A stretch of DNA of 64,000 bases from an uncultured Flaviramulus sp. (GTDB lineage: Bacteria; Bacteroidota; Bacteroidia; Flavobacteriales; Flavobacteriaceae): positions 372,001 through 436,000 of the forward strand of contig CANMUP010000002.1 of NCBI GenBank assembly GCA_947501105.1, read 5' to 3'. Position 1 is the stretch's first letter. Each line of letters opens with the position of its first letter. The notes below the pieces were generated by a model. It was given only the letters and a program-made list of their open reading frames with translations. It was not told the origin of the DNA and did not search any database. This document shows positions 1-9,047 of the stretch, piece by piece. The position numbers and the translations under genes were made by a program.

Positions 1-2
1 AA

Positions 3-257
3 GACTTATTAATTTCTGGAAATTTATTTCCAGCTGAAATTGAAACACCTCGTAATGACGCAAGTGTAGGTTTGCTTTTAAATGGCAATGGTAAAGGAGA
101 GTTTTTACCAGCTTCAATTAAAGAGAGCGGGTTTTATACACCTAATGACGCCAAGGACATGAAAGTGATTAAAGTTGGCAATAAAAAAGTGATTTTAGTG
201 GCTAATAATAACGATTTTCTACAAGCAATTGAACATAATCAATCCACTTCTAATTAA
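3..257 (+). CDS. VCBS/FG-GAP repeat protein, CRTAC1-like (C-terminal end only)
   Basis: The reading frame is open from base 3, so the gene begins before the window and only about 84 C-terminal residues are visible. The translated end (LLLNGNGKGEF, then SGFYTPNDAKDMK, then ILVANNNDFLQ) resembles the last beta-propeller blade of extracellular VCBS/FG-GAP proteins of the CRTAC1 type, which often sit beside SusC/SusD genes in Flavobacteriaceae. A TTG inside the frame at 72 is not the true start. The 101-base gap to the next gene suggests co-transcription. Family assignment rests on motif resemblance only. Confidence 0.6.
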   Translation, partial: DLLISGNLFPAEIETPRNDASVGLLLNGNGKGEFLPASIKESGFYTPNDAKDMKVIKVGNKKVILVANNNDFLQAIEHNQSTSN

Positions 258-358
258 TACATTAAAAATGAAACATCCCTAACTGAAAATTTAGTCATGC
301 TAAAGAATAATTAAGTGGGTGTTGCATGTGACATTTGAAAAATAATAAATATAAGCAC

Positions 359-3300
359 ATGAAATTATATTATCAAAAAACATCTTTCTTCTTTTTAGGG
401 CTATGTTCTTTCTTCTTTTTAAATGTAGCATATACTCAAACCGCTACTATTCGAGAGGAAATAAAAACAATTAAAACATATTCATTTGATGAGCCAAACC
501 CTCTACCAATACTTAAGGATAACCCTAAAATATATCCTTATTATAAATTTGAAGGCTATGAGTATTCAGCCAAAAATAAAGAGTGGAAGGTGGTTACTTT
601 GGAGAATGACTATATTAAATTATGGGTATTACCTGAAGTAGGTGGGAAAATTTGGGGAGCTATAGAAAAGACTACTGGTGAAGAGTTTATATATAAAAAC
701 GATGTTCTTAAATTTAGAAATATTGCCATGCGTGGCCCTTGGACATCTGGTGGAGTTGAGTTTAATTTTGGAATTATTGGACATACTCCATCTACAGCAA
801 CGCCAGTAGATTATGTAATTAAAGAAAACAAAGATGGAAGTGTAAGCTGTATTGTTGGTACTATGGATTTACCATCAAGAACCGAATGGCGAGTTGAAAT
901 TAATTTACAAAAGGATAAAGCTTATTTTGAAACAAAGGCATCATGGTATAATCCAACCCCACTAAATCAATCTTATTATAATTGGATGACCGCAGCAGCT
1001 GTTGCTAAAAATGATTTAGAATTTTTTATACCAGGTAATGAATACCTTGAACATGGTGGAAATGCAAAACTTTGGCCTATTGATGAAGAAGGAAGAACAT
1101 TATCTCATTATAAAAATAACAATTTTGGGCCACATAAATCTTATCATATCGTAGGTGATTATAAAGACTTTTTTGGAGGATACTATCATGATACGAATTT
1201 TGGTTTTGGTCATTGGTCACCCTATGAAGAAATGCCAGGTCAAAAGCTTTGGTTATGGGCTTTATCCCGATCTGGAGGTGTTTGGGAAGACTTACTTACA
1301 GATACAGACGGGCAGTACATAGAATTTCAAGCAGGACGCCTTTTTAATCAATATTTCCCCGAAAAGGATAAAAATCCTATAACTCAAGCTAATTTTGAGC
1401 CACATGCTATGGATACATGGCGCGAAATTTGGTTTCCTTTTAAAGAGATTGATGGAATGGTTGATGCTTCAGAATATGGCGTGTTAAATGTTCAACATTC
1501 TGAAAGTGAATCATATATTGGGGTTAATGCACTTCAGAGTTTAAATGAAACTATTCACGTGTTTGTTAATGGAAAGCAAGTAATAGATGAAAAGGTAAAT
1601 ATGAACCCTATGGATACTTTTTCTAAAACAATACCATCTAAACCTTCGGATAAGATTGAAGTTATTATTGGCGATAATAAATTAAAGTATACAACAAACT
1701 CAGAAGCATCTTTAATAAAAAGACCGTTTTACTCAGACACAACTTTACAAATTTCAAAAACACAAAAGTTATATACTGATGGTTGGGAGGCTATGAAATA
1801 TAGAGCGTATAGCAAAGCTTATGAAAGCTTGTTAACTCTTATTAAAATAGATCCATCACACCAAGACGCGCTAGTTAAATTAGCTGAATTAGAATATAGA
1901 AAAACCAATTACAATCAAGCTTTAAAGTATACCAATGCTGTTTTAAGAATGGATACTTATAACCCAGAAGCTAATTATAAAGCAGGAATTATTTATCGAG
2001 CAAAACAAGATTATGTTAATGCATTAGAATCATTGGGTTGGGCAGCTAGATCAATAGAATATCGCTCGGTGTCTTATGCTCAAATGGCAGAAATACATCT
2101 AAGGTTAAACAATTACAGTAGAGCAAAGGAATATGCTTTAAAAGCTTTGGATTTTAACACATATAACCTTAATGCTAGAAAAGTATTAATGGTTTTAGCA
2201 CGAAAACAAAAAATGTTTGAAGCTTTTAAAACTCAATTAACTGTTATCTTAGATATAGATCCTTTAAATCATTTTGCATTATACGAACATTATTTATACG
2301 CTAATGATAAAGGCTATAAGTCAAGTTTAAATAATGAGTTTCCTATTGAAACTGGACTAGAGTTAGCTACACAATATCAGAAACTAGGACAGAATGATGA
2401 AGCAATTAGTGTATTAAAAGACTTTAAGCAAGATGTAAAAATAAAGTTATGGCTAGCCTATTTATTAAAAAAAGAAAATAGTAAGCAACTATTAGAAGAT
2501 GCACTTGCTATGCCTTCAAATTTTGTTTTACCATATAGAAGAGAAACAATTCCCGTATTAGAATGGGCAATTGATGAAAATCCACATTGGAAATTAAAAT
2601 TTTATTTAGCTCAAAACTATATTGCAGTAGGTTTAATTGATGAAGGAAAAGAACTCTTGAAGAGTAGTTTTAACGAGCCAGACTCTGATACTTTTTACAG
2701 GTTTAGAGCGGCTTATTTAGAAAACGAAAGTTATGATTTTCGACTTCAAGATTATAAAAAGGCAATTGAGTTTAATAGCAACGATTGGAAAAATTGGAAA
2801 GCGCTTATTCAATTTTACTTGAAAAATAAGAAATATAATGAAGCTTATGTAAGTAGTAAAAAAGCTTTTAAAAAATTTCCTAAAAATTATAATATAGAAT
2901 TAATATATGCGAAAGCATTGGTTGGAATTAAAAAGTATAATAAAAGTATAAGTGTATTAAAAAACACTAATGTATTACCTTCAGAATTGGCTAGAGTAAG
3001 TAGAGACATTTATTTAGACGCTCATGTATTTTTAGCCAATCAATATATCCAAGAAAAAAAATATACTAAGGCAATTCAACTTTTAAACGATTCAAAAGAA
3101 TGGCCAGAACATTTAGGTGTTGGGAAACCCTATAATGTAGATGATAGGCTTCAAGATTATTTACTAGCAGTATGTTTTGAAAAACTTAAAAATGATAGTA
3201 AGCGAAACAATCTATTGGAGGATATAATTAATTACACTATTACAAATAAAAGTGGAAGTAGTCGTAATAAATTATTTAATCTTTTAGCTCATAGAAAGCT

Positions 3301-3487
3301 TGGACGTAATACGGATTTAAATAAGTTGGTGTCTATTCTTGAAAGCTCAAGCTTAAAGAATGACGGGACTAATAAATTAGTATTGGCCATCTTTAAAAAA
3401 GATTATGAACAGCTTTCAGAATTAAAAAAGAAAAGTAACCTTAGTGAAGGTTTGTGGTCGCTTTTAGAAGCATCTTCAAAATACTAA
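359..3487 (+). CDS. DUF5107 domain protein with TPR repeats, exported
   Basis: A large exported protein of about 1042 residues. I choose ATG 359 over the upstream in-frame TTG 335 because it opens directly on a signal peptide (MKLYYQKTSFFFLGLCSFFF, then cleavage near AYTQ). Residues about 40-340 match the DUF5107 fold, an aldose-1-epimerase-like beta-sandwich: the stretch VLPEVGGKIWGA and the GGVEFNFG motif are characteristic. From about residue 480 to the end the protein is alpha-helical with repeated TPR-like units. DUF5107-TPR proteins are common in Bacteroidota glycan-use loci; an enzymatic role is not established here. It follows the CRTAC1-like gene in the same direction. Confidence 0.8.
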   Translation: MKLYYQKTSFFFLGLCSFFFLNVAYTQTATIREEIKTIKTYSFDEPNPLPILKDNPKIYPYYKFEGYEYSAKNKEWKVVTLENDYIKLWVLPEVGGKIWGAIEKTTGEEFIYKNDVLKFRNIAMRGPWTSGGVEFNFGIIGHTPSTATPVDYVIKENKDGSVSCIVGTMDLPSRTEWRVEINLQKDKAYFETKASWYNPTPLNQSYYNWMTAAAVAKNDLEFFIPGNEYLEHGGNAKLWPIDEEGRTLSHYKNNNFGPHKSYHIVGDYKDFFGGYYHDTNFGFGHWSPYEEMPGQKLWLWALSRSGGVWEDLLTDTDGQYIEFQAGRLFNQYFPEKDKNPITQANFEPHAMDTWREIWFPFKEIDGMVDASEYGVLNVQHSESESYIGVNALQSLNETIHVFVNGKQVIDEKVNMNPMDTFSKTIPSKPSDKIEVIIGDNKLKYTTNSEASLIKRPFYSDTTLQISKTQKLYTDGWEAMKYRAYSKAYESLLTLIKIDPSHQDALVKLAELEYRKTNYNQALKYTNAVLRMDTYNPEANYKAGIIYRAKQDYVNALESLGWAARSIEYRSVSYAQMAEIHLRLNNYSRAKEYALKALDFNTYNLNARKVLMVLARKQKMFEAFKTQLTVILDIDPLNHFALYEHYLYANDKGYKSSLNNEFPIETGLELATQYQKLGQNDEAISVLKDFKQDVKIKLWLAYLLKKENSKQLLEDALAMPSNFVLPYRRETIPVLEWAIDENPHWKLKFYLAQNYIAVGLIDEGKELLKSSFNEPDSDTFYRFRAAYLENESYDFRLQDYKKAIEFNSNDWKNWKALIQFYLKNKKYNEAYVSSKKAFKKFPKNYNIELIYAKALVGIKKYNKSISVLKNTNVLPSELARVSRDIYLDAHVFLANQYIQEKKYTKAIQLLNDSKEWPEHLGVGKPYNVDDRLQDYLLAVCFEKLKNDSKRNNLLEDIINYTITNKSGSSRNKLFNLLAHRKLGRNTDLNKLVSILESSSLKNDGTNKLVLAIFKKDYEQLSELKKKSNLSEGLWSLLEASSKY

Positions 3488-3584
3488 CCATTTAATTATG
3501 TAAAAAAGCTTTATCTAATTAAGGTTAGAGTATAGTATTAGTTCAAGAACTTATTTAAAACGCATAAGTTAGTATATAGAAGTC

Positions 3585-3824
3585 TTAGTTTTTATTATCC
3601 TTATCTGGAACAGGATCATATCCCGAACCACCCCATGGATGACAACTAAAAATACGTTTTATTGCTAACCATCCACCTTTAAAAAGCCCATGTTTTTGTA
3701 ATGCTTCTTTTGAGTAATGAGAGCAAGTTGGATTGTATCTACACGTTGCTGGTGTTAATGGTGATATCAATGTTTGATACACTTTTATTAAAAATAAAAA
3801 CGGTGCAATGAGTAGCTTTTTCAA
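3585..3824 (-). CDS. yidD: membrane protein insertion efficiency factor YidD
   Basis: A small protein of 79 residues, the usual length of YidD, which assists YidC-dependent insertion of inner-membrane proteins. The hallmark motifs are present: an N-terminal amphipathic/membrane segment ([20 protein letters not shown]), the Cys-containing [15 protein letters not shown] stretch, and the C-terminal [12 protein letters not shown] motif. It lies downstream of cysS on the same strand, separated by a palindromic repeat element of about 80 bases. In most bacteria yidD sits beside rnpA/yidC, so this is a relocated copy, which is common in Bacteroidota. Confidence 0.93.
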   Translation of the reverse strand: MKKLLIAPFLFLIKVYQTLISPLTPATCRYNPTCSHYSKEALQKHGLFKGGWLAIKRIFSCHPWGGSGYDPVPDKDNKN

Positions 3825-3832
3825 GATTTATG

Positions 3833-3913
3833 TGTCATTCCCTTGTTAGAGAGAATCTTTTTAATTGAAACTAATTTTTATAAAATGGATTCTGCATCAA
3901 GGACGGAATGACA
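3833..3913. repeat. palindromic MITE-like intergenic element
   Basis: The ends are imperfect inverted repeats (TGTCATTCCCTTG at 3833-3845 against CAAGGACGGAATGACA at 3898-3913). A nested pair lies inside: AGAATC at 3852-3857 and GATTCT at 3888-3893. The whole segment can fold into one long hairpin. It fills the gap between cysS and yidD. The GTCATTCC ends resemble short palindromic elements I know from flavobacterial genomes. No ORF is present. It may also act on the 3' end of the cysS transcript. Confidence 0.55.
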
Positions 3914-3920
3914 ATTCGTT

Positions 3921-5402
3921 TTAATTAGTCGTAAACGTTGTCCCGTCTTTACCATCTTTAAGTTGAATACCAACTGCTATTAATTCATCACGAATTTTAT
4001 CAGATAAAGCAAAATCCTTATTCGCTCTAGCTTCTTGTCTTAATTTAATTAACACATCAACAGCTCCAGAAAGCTTATCAGTTCCTGAATCCTTTTTAGT
4101 TACATTTTCTAGCCCTAAAACATCAAAAACAAAAGCATTTATAGTTTCTGTTAGTGTTTTTAAATCTTTAGCGTTTAAACTTTCAGTTTCTTCTTTAATT
4201 TGGTTGATATATTTTGCAGCTTCAAACAGATGAGCTATTAAAATGGGTGAATTAAAGTCGTCATTCATAGCATCATAACATTTCTGTTTCCATGCATTTA
4301 TATCTATCGATGATTTTTCAGAAGCTTTTAAACTGCCTATTAGATTTACAGCATCCATCAATCTGTAAAATCCTTTTTCACTTGCTAATAAACCAGCATC
4401 AGTTAAATCTAAAACACTTCGGTAAGACGATTGTGCATTAAAAAAACGTATAACACTTGGAGCGTAAGCTTTACTAAAAATGGTATTGTTTCCAGAGAGT
4501 AGCTCATCTGGATTGATGGTGTTGCCAGTTGATTTTGACATACGCTGACCATTCATTTCTAGCATATTGGCATGCATCCAATATTTTACAGGAGATTTTC
4601 CTTTAGCAGCTTCGTTTTGTGCAATTTCACATTCGTGATGCGGAAATTTTAAATCCATTCCACCACCATGAATATCAAATTGTTCTCCTAAATATTTAGT
4701 ACTCATAGCAGTACACTCTAAATGCCAGCCTGGAAAACCATCACTCCAAGGTGAAGGCCATCGCATAATGTGCTGAGGTTCGGCTTTTTTCCAAAGTGCA
4801 AAATCTTGTGGATTCTTTTTATCGCTTTGTCCATCTAATTCACGTGTGTTATGAATTAAATTTTCAAGTTTACGTTTGCTTAACATACCGTAATCGTTAG
4901 TTTCGTTGTACTTGTGCACATCAAAATAAACTGACCCTTTAACTTCGTAAGCAAATCCATTGTCTATAATCTTTTCAATCAGCTCAATCTGTTCAATAAT
5001 ATGACCTGTTGCAGTGGGCTCAATACTTGGTGGTAAAAAGTTTAATGTATTTAATATGTTATGAAAATCTACCGTATAACGCTGAACAACCTCCATGGGC
5101 TCTATTTGCTCTAAACGCGCTTTTTTAGTGATTTTATCTTCGCCTATATCAGCATCATTTTCTAAATGACCAGCATCTGTAATATTACGCACATAGCGTA
5201 TTTTATAACCCAAATGCTTTAAATAACGAAAAACCATATCAAAAGACATAAAGGTTCTAACATTCCCTAAATGTACATTACTATATACTGTTGGACCACA
5301 AACATACATACCTACATAACCATCGTTTATAGGTTTGAATGTTTCTTTTTTTCCAGTAAGCGTGTTGTATAGTTTTATCTGTTGATTTTGATATAACTGC
5401 AT
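3921..5402 (-). CDS. cysS: cysteinyl-tRNA synthetase
   Basis: Class I aminoacyl-tRNA synthetase that charges tRNA-Cys; 493 residues, the normal length. The zinc and active-site motif [16 protein letters not shown] (Cys35, HIGH variant HLGN at 44-47) is present. So are further zinc ligands in the LECTAMS and HHECE stretches, and the KMSKS loop as RMSKSTGN near residue 285. The C-terminal helical DALR-type domain ends in [17 protein letters not shown]. It begins 31 bases after folE ends on the same strand, so folE-cysS is probably one transcript from the promoter upstream of folE. Confidence 0.97.
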   Translation of the reverse strand: MQLYQNQQIKLYNTLTGKKETFKPINDGYVGMYVCGPTVYSNVHLGNVRTFMSFDMVFRYLKHLGYKIRYVRNITDAGHLENDADIGEDKITKKARLEQIEPMEVVQRYTVDFHNILNTLNFLPPSIEPTATGHIIEQIELIEKIIDNGFAYEVKGSVYFDVHKYNETNDYGMLSKRKLENLIHNTRELDGQSDKKNPQDFALWKKAEPQHIMRWPSPWSDGFPGWHLECTAMSTKYLGEQFDIHGGGMDLKFPHHECEIAQNEAAKGKSPVKYWMHANMLEMNGQRMSKSTGNTINPDELLSGNNTIFSKAYAPSVIRFFNAQSSYRSVLDLTDAGLLASEKGFYRLMDAVNLIGSLKASEKSSIDINAWKQKCYDAMNDDFNSPILIAHLFEAAKYINQIKEETESLNAKDLKTLTETINAFVFDVLGLENVTKKDSGTDKLSGAVDVLIKLRQEARANKDFALSDKIRDELIAVGIQLKDGKDGTTFTTN

Positions 5403-5433
5403 TTTGGTTGGTTTGATTTTAAATGATCTTAAT

Positions 5434-6111
5434 TTAAAATTTGGTGTCTAACTTGATATAATCTAAAAGTTCTCTGCGAGTTGCCTCTTCTTTAAATTTG
5501 CCACCAAATTCTGAAGTTACAGTACTGCTTTCAATATCTCTAATACCTCTTGAATTTACGCATAAATGTTTTGCGTCAATAATACAAGCAACATCTTTAG
5601 TTCCTAAAACCTCTTGTAGCTCTTTAACAACTTGAATTGTTAATCGCTCTTGAACTTGAGGTCGTTTTGCAAAATAATCAACGATGCGATTCATTTTTGA
5701 TAATCCAACAACAGTTCCGTTTGAAATATATGCGATATGTGCCTTTCCAACAATTGGTAATAAATGGTGTTCGCAAGTTGAATATACCGTAATGTTTTTT
5801 TCAACTAACATTTCGCCATACTTATATTTGTTATCAAAAGTAGATGCACTTGGCTTTTTCTTCGGATTTAAGCCTCCAAAAATTTCTTTAACAAACATTT
5901 TTGCTACACGATTTGGTGTGCCACTTAAACTATCGTCACTTAAATCTAAGCCTAAAGTTTCCATGATATGGCGTACATCGTCTTTAATAATGTCTATCTT
6001 TTCTTCGTTAGAAAGCTTAAAAGCATCATTACGTAACGGTGTATTTGATGAAGTTCCAATATGGTCGTCTCCTAAAGACTCAAAATCTTCTATTTTATTT
6101 TCAATTTTCAT
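5434..6111 (-). CDS. folE: GTP cyclohydrolase I
   Basis: Catalyses the first step of tetrahydrofolate/pterin synthesis, GTP to dihydroneopterin triphosphate. The 225 residues include a variable N-terminal tail of about 35 and the complete conserved core. Zinc and catalytic residues are visible in [19 protein letters not shown], and the second zinc cysteine is in [11 protein letters not shown]. The ERLTIQ stretch and the final TRRELLDYI are typical. It precedes cysS by 31 bases. folP lies elsewhere in this window, so folate synthesis is split between operons. Confidence 0.95.
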   Translation of the reverse strand: MKIENKIEDFESLGDDHIGTSSNTPLRNDAFKLSNEEKIDIIKDDVRHIMETLGLDLSDDSLSGTPNRVAKMFVKEIFGGLNPKKKPSASTFDNKYKYGEMLVEKNITVYSTCEHHLLPIVGKAHIAYISNGTVVGLSKMNRIVDYFAKRPQVQERLTIQVVKELQEVLGTKDVACIIDAKHLCVNSRGIRDIESSTVTSEFGGKFKEEATRRELLDYIKLDTKF

Positions 6112-6140
6112 CAGTTTAAAAAAATCTTATTTTAAGTCTG

Positions 6141-6148
6141 CAAAGATA
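6141..6148 (-). promoter_or_regulatory. Bacteroidota -7 box for folE-cysS
   Basis: On the minus strand this reads TATCTTTG, a perfect TAnnTTTG -7 element of the Bacteroidota primary sigma factor, 30 bases before the folE start. I see no good TTG -33 element at the expected distance. An inverted repeat (6150-6174) lies directly upstream. Confidence 0.55.
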
Positions 6149-6149
6149 A

Positions 6150-6174
6150 ACAAAACACTTTTGTAATGTTTTGT
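6150..6174. promoter_or_regulatory. inverted repeat upstream of the folE promoter
   Basis: Perfect 8-base arms ACAAAACA and TGTTTTGT are separated by 9 bases, immediately upstream of the folE -7 box. The position would suit a protein binding site or a -33 substitute. The sequence is simple and AT-rich, so chance is possible. Confidence 0.3.
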
Positions 6175-6236
6175 ATTAACAAACAATTAATTGTTAAGTG
6201 ATACCACGATTTTTTACATGTGGGATCAAATTTAGC

Positions 6237-6260
6237 GTGTCATTCTCGCGAAAGCGGGAG
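6237..6260. repeat. short palindromic repeat unit
   Basis: This holds GTGTCATTC followed by the hairpin CTCGCGAAAGCGGGAG. It looks like a partial copy of the GTCATTCC-type palindromic family (compare 3833-3913). It lies in the gap between the folE promoter and the porin gene terminator. Confidence 0.4.
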
Positions 6261-6305
6261 TTTATGTGTTTGTCTGTGTTTTACTAGTTTAATTACATTT
6301 AAAGA

Positions 6306-6336
6306 AAAAGCTTGAATATTTTGTATTCAAGCTTTT
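6306..6336 (-). terminator. intrinsic terminator of the FadL-like porin gene
   Basis: Perfect 13-base stem (AAAAGCTTGAATA and TATTCAAGCTTTT) around a 5-base loop TTTTG. It lies 22 bases after the porin stop codon and has U-tracts on both strands, so it can work in either direction. Confidence 0.8.
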
Positions 6337-6358
6337 AAAAAAACGATTTATATTTTTT

Positions 6359-7876
6359 TTAGATATTGAAACTTAGTGAAAGTGTGAGGTTAGAATTTGT
6401 TCTGTCAATAAGTGCAACATCAGTTAAGCCAACATTATAAAGAGGCGTTTCTGATGTTCTATTTGATTGATCGTAAGTAACATCTAATTTTGTGTTTCCG
6501 AAGTTATAACCAATTCCGAAAGAGTAACCTGTTAAATCACCTACTGTAACACCATTTTTATATGGGCTTTCTTCAAAACGATAGCCGCCTCTAAAACTAA
6601 ATTCTTTGTGCTTGTATTCGCCACCAATTCTATAAGTTGAGGCATCAGTAAGCATATTATTAATATTATTATTTACATTAGTGTAATCATTTTCAGGTTT
6701 AAATTTTGTGCTGCTATAATCTTTGCGAGAATAATCAAAGCTAATTAAACCTTGTGCTCCAAATACGTATGCAAAACTTCCGGTAACTTTTGATGGAGTT
6801 TGTAATTTGTATTGTGGGTAAATGTTAATTATTTGAGGGTTTATTACTTGAGTTACATTAGTTCCAGCATCGTCTCTTACAGTTGCTAAATATTGTGAAG
6901 TTTCTTCTTCAATAGTATACCAAGTTGGAGAGTCGTATGTTAATCCAACTCTAAACTCTGGACTTAGTTTTAAAATACCTCCTAATTGAAAAGAAAAACC
7001 GTTTCCTGTTGTAGATAAATTATTTTCAAATTCAATATCATTTATAATCGATCCTGCATTAGCGTTGTCTTCAAACAACAATGTAGAACGTTGGTAATCT
7101 ATAAAATGCGAATTTAAATTTAGCCCTAAATATAAATTATCTTCATATTGAGCCGCCATATTAAAGGTGATTTTGCCATTATAACCTGTTGATGTATATG
7201 TGTAATCATGATTAAAGCTACCATTTGCTAAATTTGATGAATATGTTGTATTTGCATCATCATTTATATCATCTGGTTCTAAAATAAAAGATTCAAACCC
7301 TAAAAAAGCTTGTTGATGCGCAAAACCATATAAGTTACCTATGTCTGCATAAGCATCGGTAATAGATTCACCATCTAAAGCAGAAATTTCGTCTAATCTT
7401 AAACCATCGGCATAGTTTAAAAAATAAAGATCTATAGATTGATTATTAGTATTTGTTCCGAATGCAAACCAATTGTTGTCAAAATCATTAGTTTTATCGT
7501 AAGCAATGGCTATTGTAAACTTTCTCCATGGCGAATCATCTCTATTTGCAAAAACAAATGCAGCTCCCCCTTGGTTTATATCGAAATTAGAATCATTTTT
7601 ACTTCCAGTACCATTAAAATACTGTGTATCATTAGTGGTTTCTGAATTTGATAACGTAAATGAAGCATGACTACTACTAAAAACTGCCGATCCAGCAGGA
7701 TTTAAGCTAACAGCACTCATATCTCCTCCAAGGGCGCCAAAAGCGCCGCTTAAGGCTCTAAATCGAGCGGTTCCTTGTATATTATCTTGCGAATAGCGTA
7801 AGGCATCTGTTATATCTTGAGCGTACATTGTAGACATAGATATGATACCTATGAATAGTAAACTTAACTTTTTCAT
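6359..7876 (-). CDS. OMPP1/FadL/TodX family outer membrane transport protein
   Basis: Predicted 14-strand outer membrane beta-barrel of the FadL family, which passes hydrophobic compounds. The 505 residues start with a signal peptide (MKKLSLLFIGIISMSTMYAQ). The plug motif follows (ALRYSQDNIQGTARFRALSG, then AFGALGGDMSAVSLNPAGSAVF), with the NPAG signature typical of FadL-like proteins. The rest alternates aromatic and polar residues and ends with LSLSFNI, a terminal barrel strand. It starts 28 bases after the lipoprotein gene 7905-8948 on the same strand and probably shares its promoter. The substrate cannot be told from sequence. Confidence 0.88.
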   Translation of the reverse strand: MKKLSLLFIGIISMSTMYAQDITDALRYSQDNIQGTARFRALSGAFGALGGDMSAVSLNPAGSAVFSSSHASFTLSNSETTNDTQYFNGTGSKNDSNFDINQGGAAFVFANRDDSPWRKFTIAIAYDKTNDFDNNWFAFGTNTNNQSIDLYFLNYADGLRLDEISALDGESITDAYADIGNLYGFAHQQAFLGFESFILEPDDINDDANTTYSSNLANGSFNHDYTYTSTGYNGKITFNMAAQYEDNLYLGLNLNSHFIDYQRSTLLFEDNANAGSIINDIEFENNLSTTGNGFSFQLGGILKLSPEFRVGLTYDSPTWYTIEEETSQYLATVRDDAGTNVTQVINPQIINIYPQYKLQTPSKVTGSFAYVFGAQGLISFDYSRKDYSSTKFKPENDYTNVNNNINNMLTDASTYRIGGEYKHKEFSFRGGYRFEESPYKNGVTVGDLTGYSFGIGYNFGNTKLDVTYDQSNRTSETPLYNVGLTDVALIDRTNSNLTLSLSFNI

Positions 7877-7904
7877 ATATTATACTTTTTATTTTTTTTA
7901 GATT

Positions 7905-8948
7905 TTATCCGCGTCGTCCTCTTGAAGAACCACCTGAACTTCTACTACTTCCACTAGAACTTCTGCTTGAAGATGATCTTACACTAGAAGAAGAACTTGA
8001 GCTTCTACTACTACTTGACGATGATCTTCTTACTGAAGAATTAGAATTAGAGCTTCTTCTACTAGTTCCAGAATTGTAACTACTAGACGGTCTTGAAGTA
8101 GATCTACTTCTTCTTACTGCAGGAGAAGTTGATCTTGTTGTTGAATTTGCAGAAGGAGAAGCTGTAGAGCGTCGCCTAACTACACTGGTGCCAACACGCG
8201 AACTTGTTGCGCGATTTCTATTTATAGTTGAGGTTGTTGAATTACCTCTTCTTGAAGCATAATATCTTGAATTTGTAGAATTTAAACCATTAGAACGTCT
8301 AGCTACACTACCACGTCTGCTAGCGTTATAAGCTATTCCAGAGCCATAATAACGATTATTGCCGTAATATCTGTTGTTTCTATAATATGGGTAACCATAG
8401 TATCCGTAAGATCTAAATCTATAAGGGTTATAAAAAGCCCAGCTATTGTAGTAACCACCATAGTAAGGAGGGCACCAAAAAGAATCATAACCCCAGTTGT
8501 TCCAACCCCAACGATTCCATCTATTCCAGCCCCATCCAAATCCAGCATTCCAACCCCAGTTATTCCAACCGTTGTCAATATAGTTTATAGTAATTTGATT
8601 ATTGTCTTGACCCCAACCAGCATAACCTTGGTAGTTGTTGTTTATAGAGTCGTTTTCTACATAATTATTTCCAACGTAAGAGTCAATGTCTGTAAATACT
8701 TCGCTATCAGTCAAATTCTCATATTCTAAAGCTTTTGTTCTAAAATAGTTTGTATAATAATCGTTTTGAGAACTGTTATTAGTAGCTACAACAGTTTCTT
8801 CTTGTTGTACAGGTTTTTCTGAGGCACCATAAATACCATCATTGTCAACTCCTACGTATTGATAAGAACCACATGATGTTAAACCAAATAGCAAACTAAG
8901 TAATGCTAAAAGGGGCATTTTTCTTTTTAAGTAGTTATTAAATTGCAT
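7905..8948 (-). CDS. lipoprotein with Trp/Gly/Asn/Tyr-rich centre and Ser/Arg-rich tail
   Basis: Function unknown. A lipoprotein signal peptide ends in the lipobox LTSCGS, so it is an envelope protein. The 347-residue product has three compositional zones. First comes a normal N-terminal region to about residue 115. Next is a Trp/Asn/Gly/Tyr-rich segment (repeats of WGWN and NNWG, then RNNRYYGNNRYYG). The last 150 residues are almost only Ser, Arg, Thr and Asn, with runs of Ser. Similar lipoproteins occur in other Flavobacteriaceae with no assigned role. The basic tail might bind nucleic acid or polyanions (inference). It probably forms a two-gene operon with the FadL-like porin. Confidence 0.7.
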   Translation of the reverse strand: MQFNNYLKRKMPLLALLSLLFGLTSCGSYQYVGVDNDGIYGASEKPVQQEETVVATNNSSQNDYYTNYFRTKALEYENLTDSEVFTDIDSYVGNNYVENDSINNNYQGYAGWGQDNNQITINYIDNGWNNWGWNAGFGWGWNRWNRWGWNNWGYDSFWCPPYYGGYYNSWAFYNPYRFRSYGYYGYPYYRNNRYYGNNRYYGSGIAYNASRRGSVARRSNGLNSTNSRYYASRRGNSTTSTINRNRATSSRVGTSVVRRRSTASPSANSTTRSTSPAVRRSRSTSRPSSSYNSGTSRRSSNSNSSVRRSSSSSSRSSSSSSSVRSSSSRSSSGSSRSSGGSSRGRRG

Positions 8949-8976
8949 ATCTCCAGAATTTTATTGTTGAACATAA

Positions 8977-8984
8977 CAAAAATA
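8977..8984 (-). promoter_or_regulatory. -7 box for the lipoprotein-porin operon
   Basis: The minus strand reads TATTTTTG, a perfect TAnnTTTG element 29 bases before the lipoprotein start. No convincing -33 TTG was found. It lies in the divergent gap shared with proS. Confidence 0.45.
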
Positions 8985-9047
8985 GTTAGTTTTGCTGAAC
9001 TATTTTTTTATTTAACATAGTCACAATATTTGTGCCAAAACATTAAT

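Noticed and set aside
3548..3570. AACTTAT-N9-ATAAGTT hairpin after the DUF5107 gene
   Set aside because: A/T-rich, 7 bases, without a T-run; not convincing as a terminator.
5684..6166. 160-codon ORF opposite folE
   Set aside because: It runs antisense to a well-supported folE gene and has no recognisable domain.
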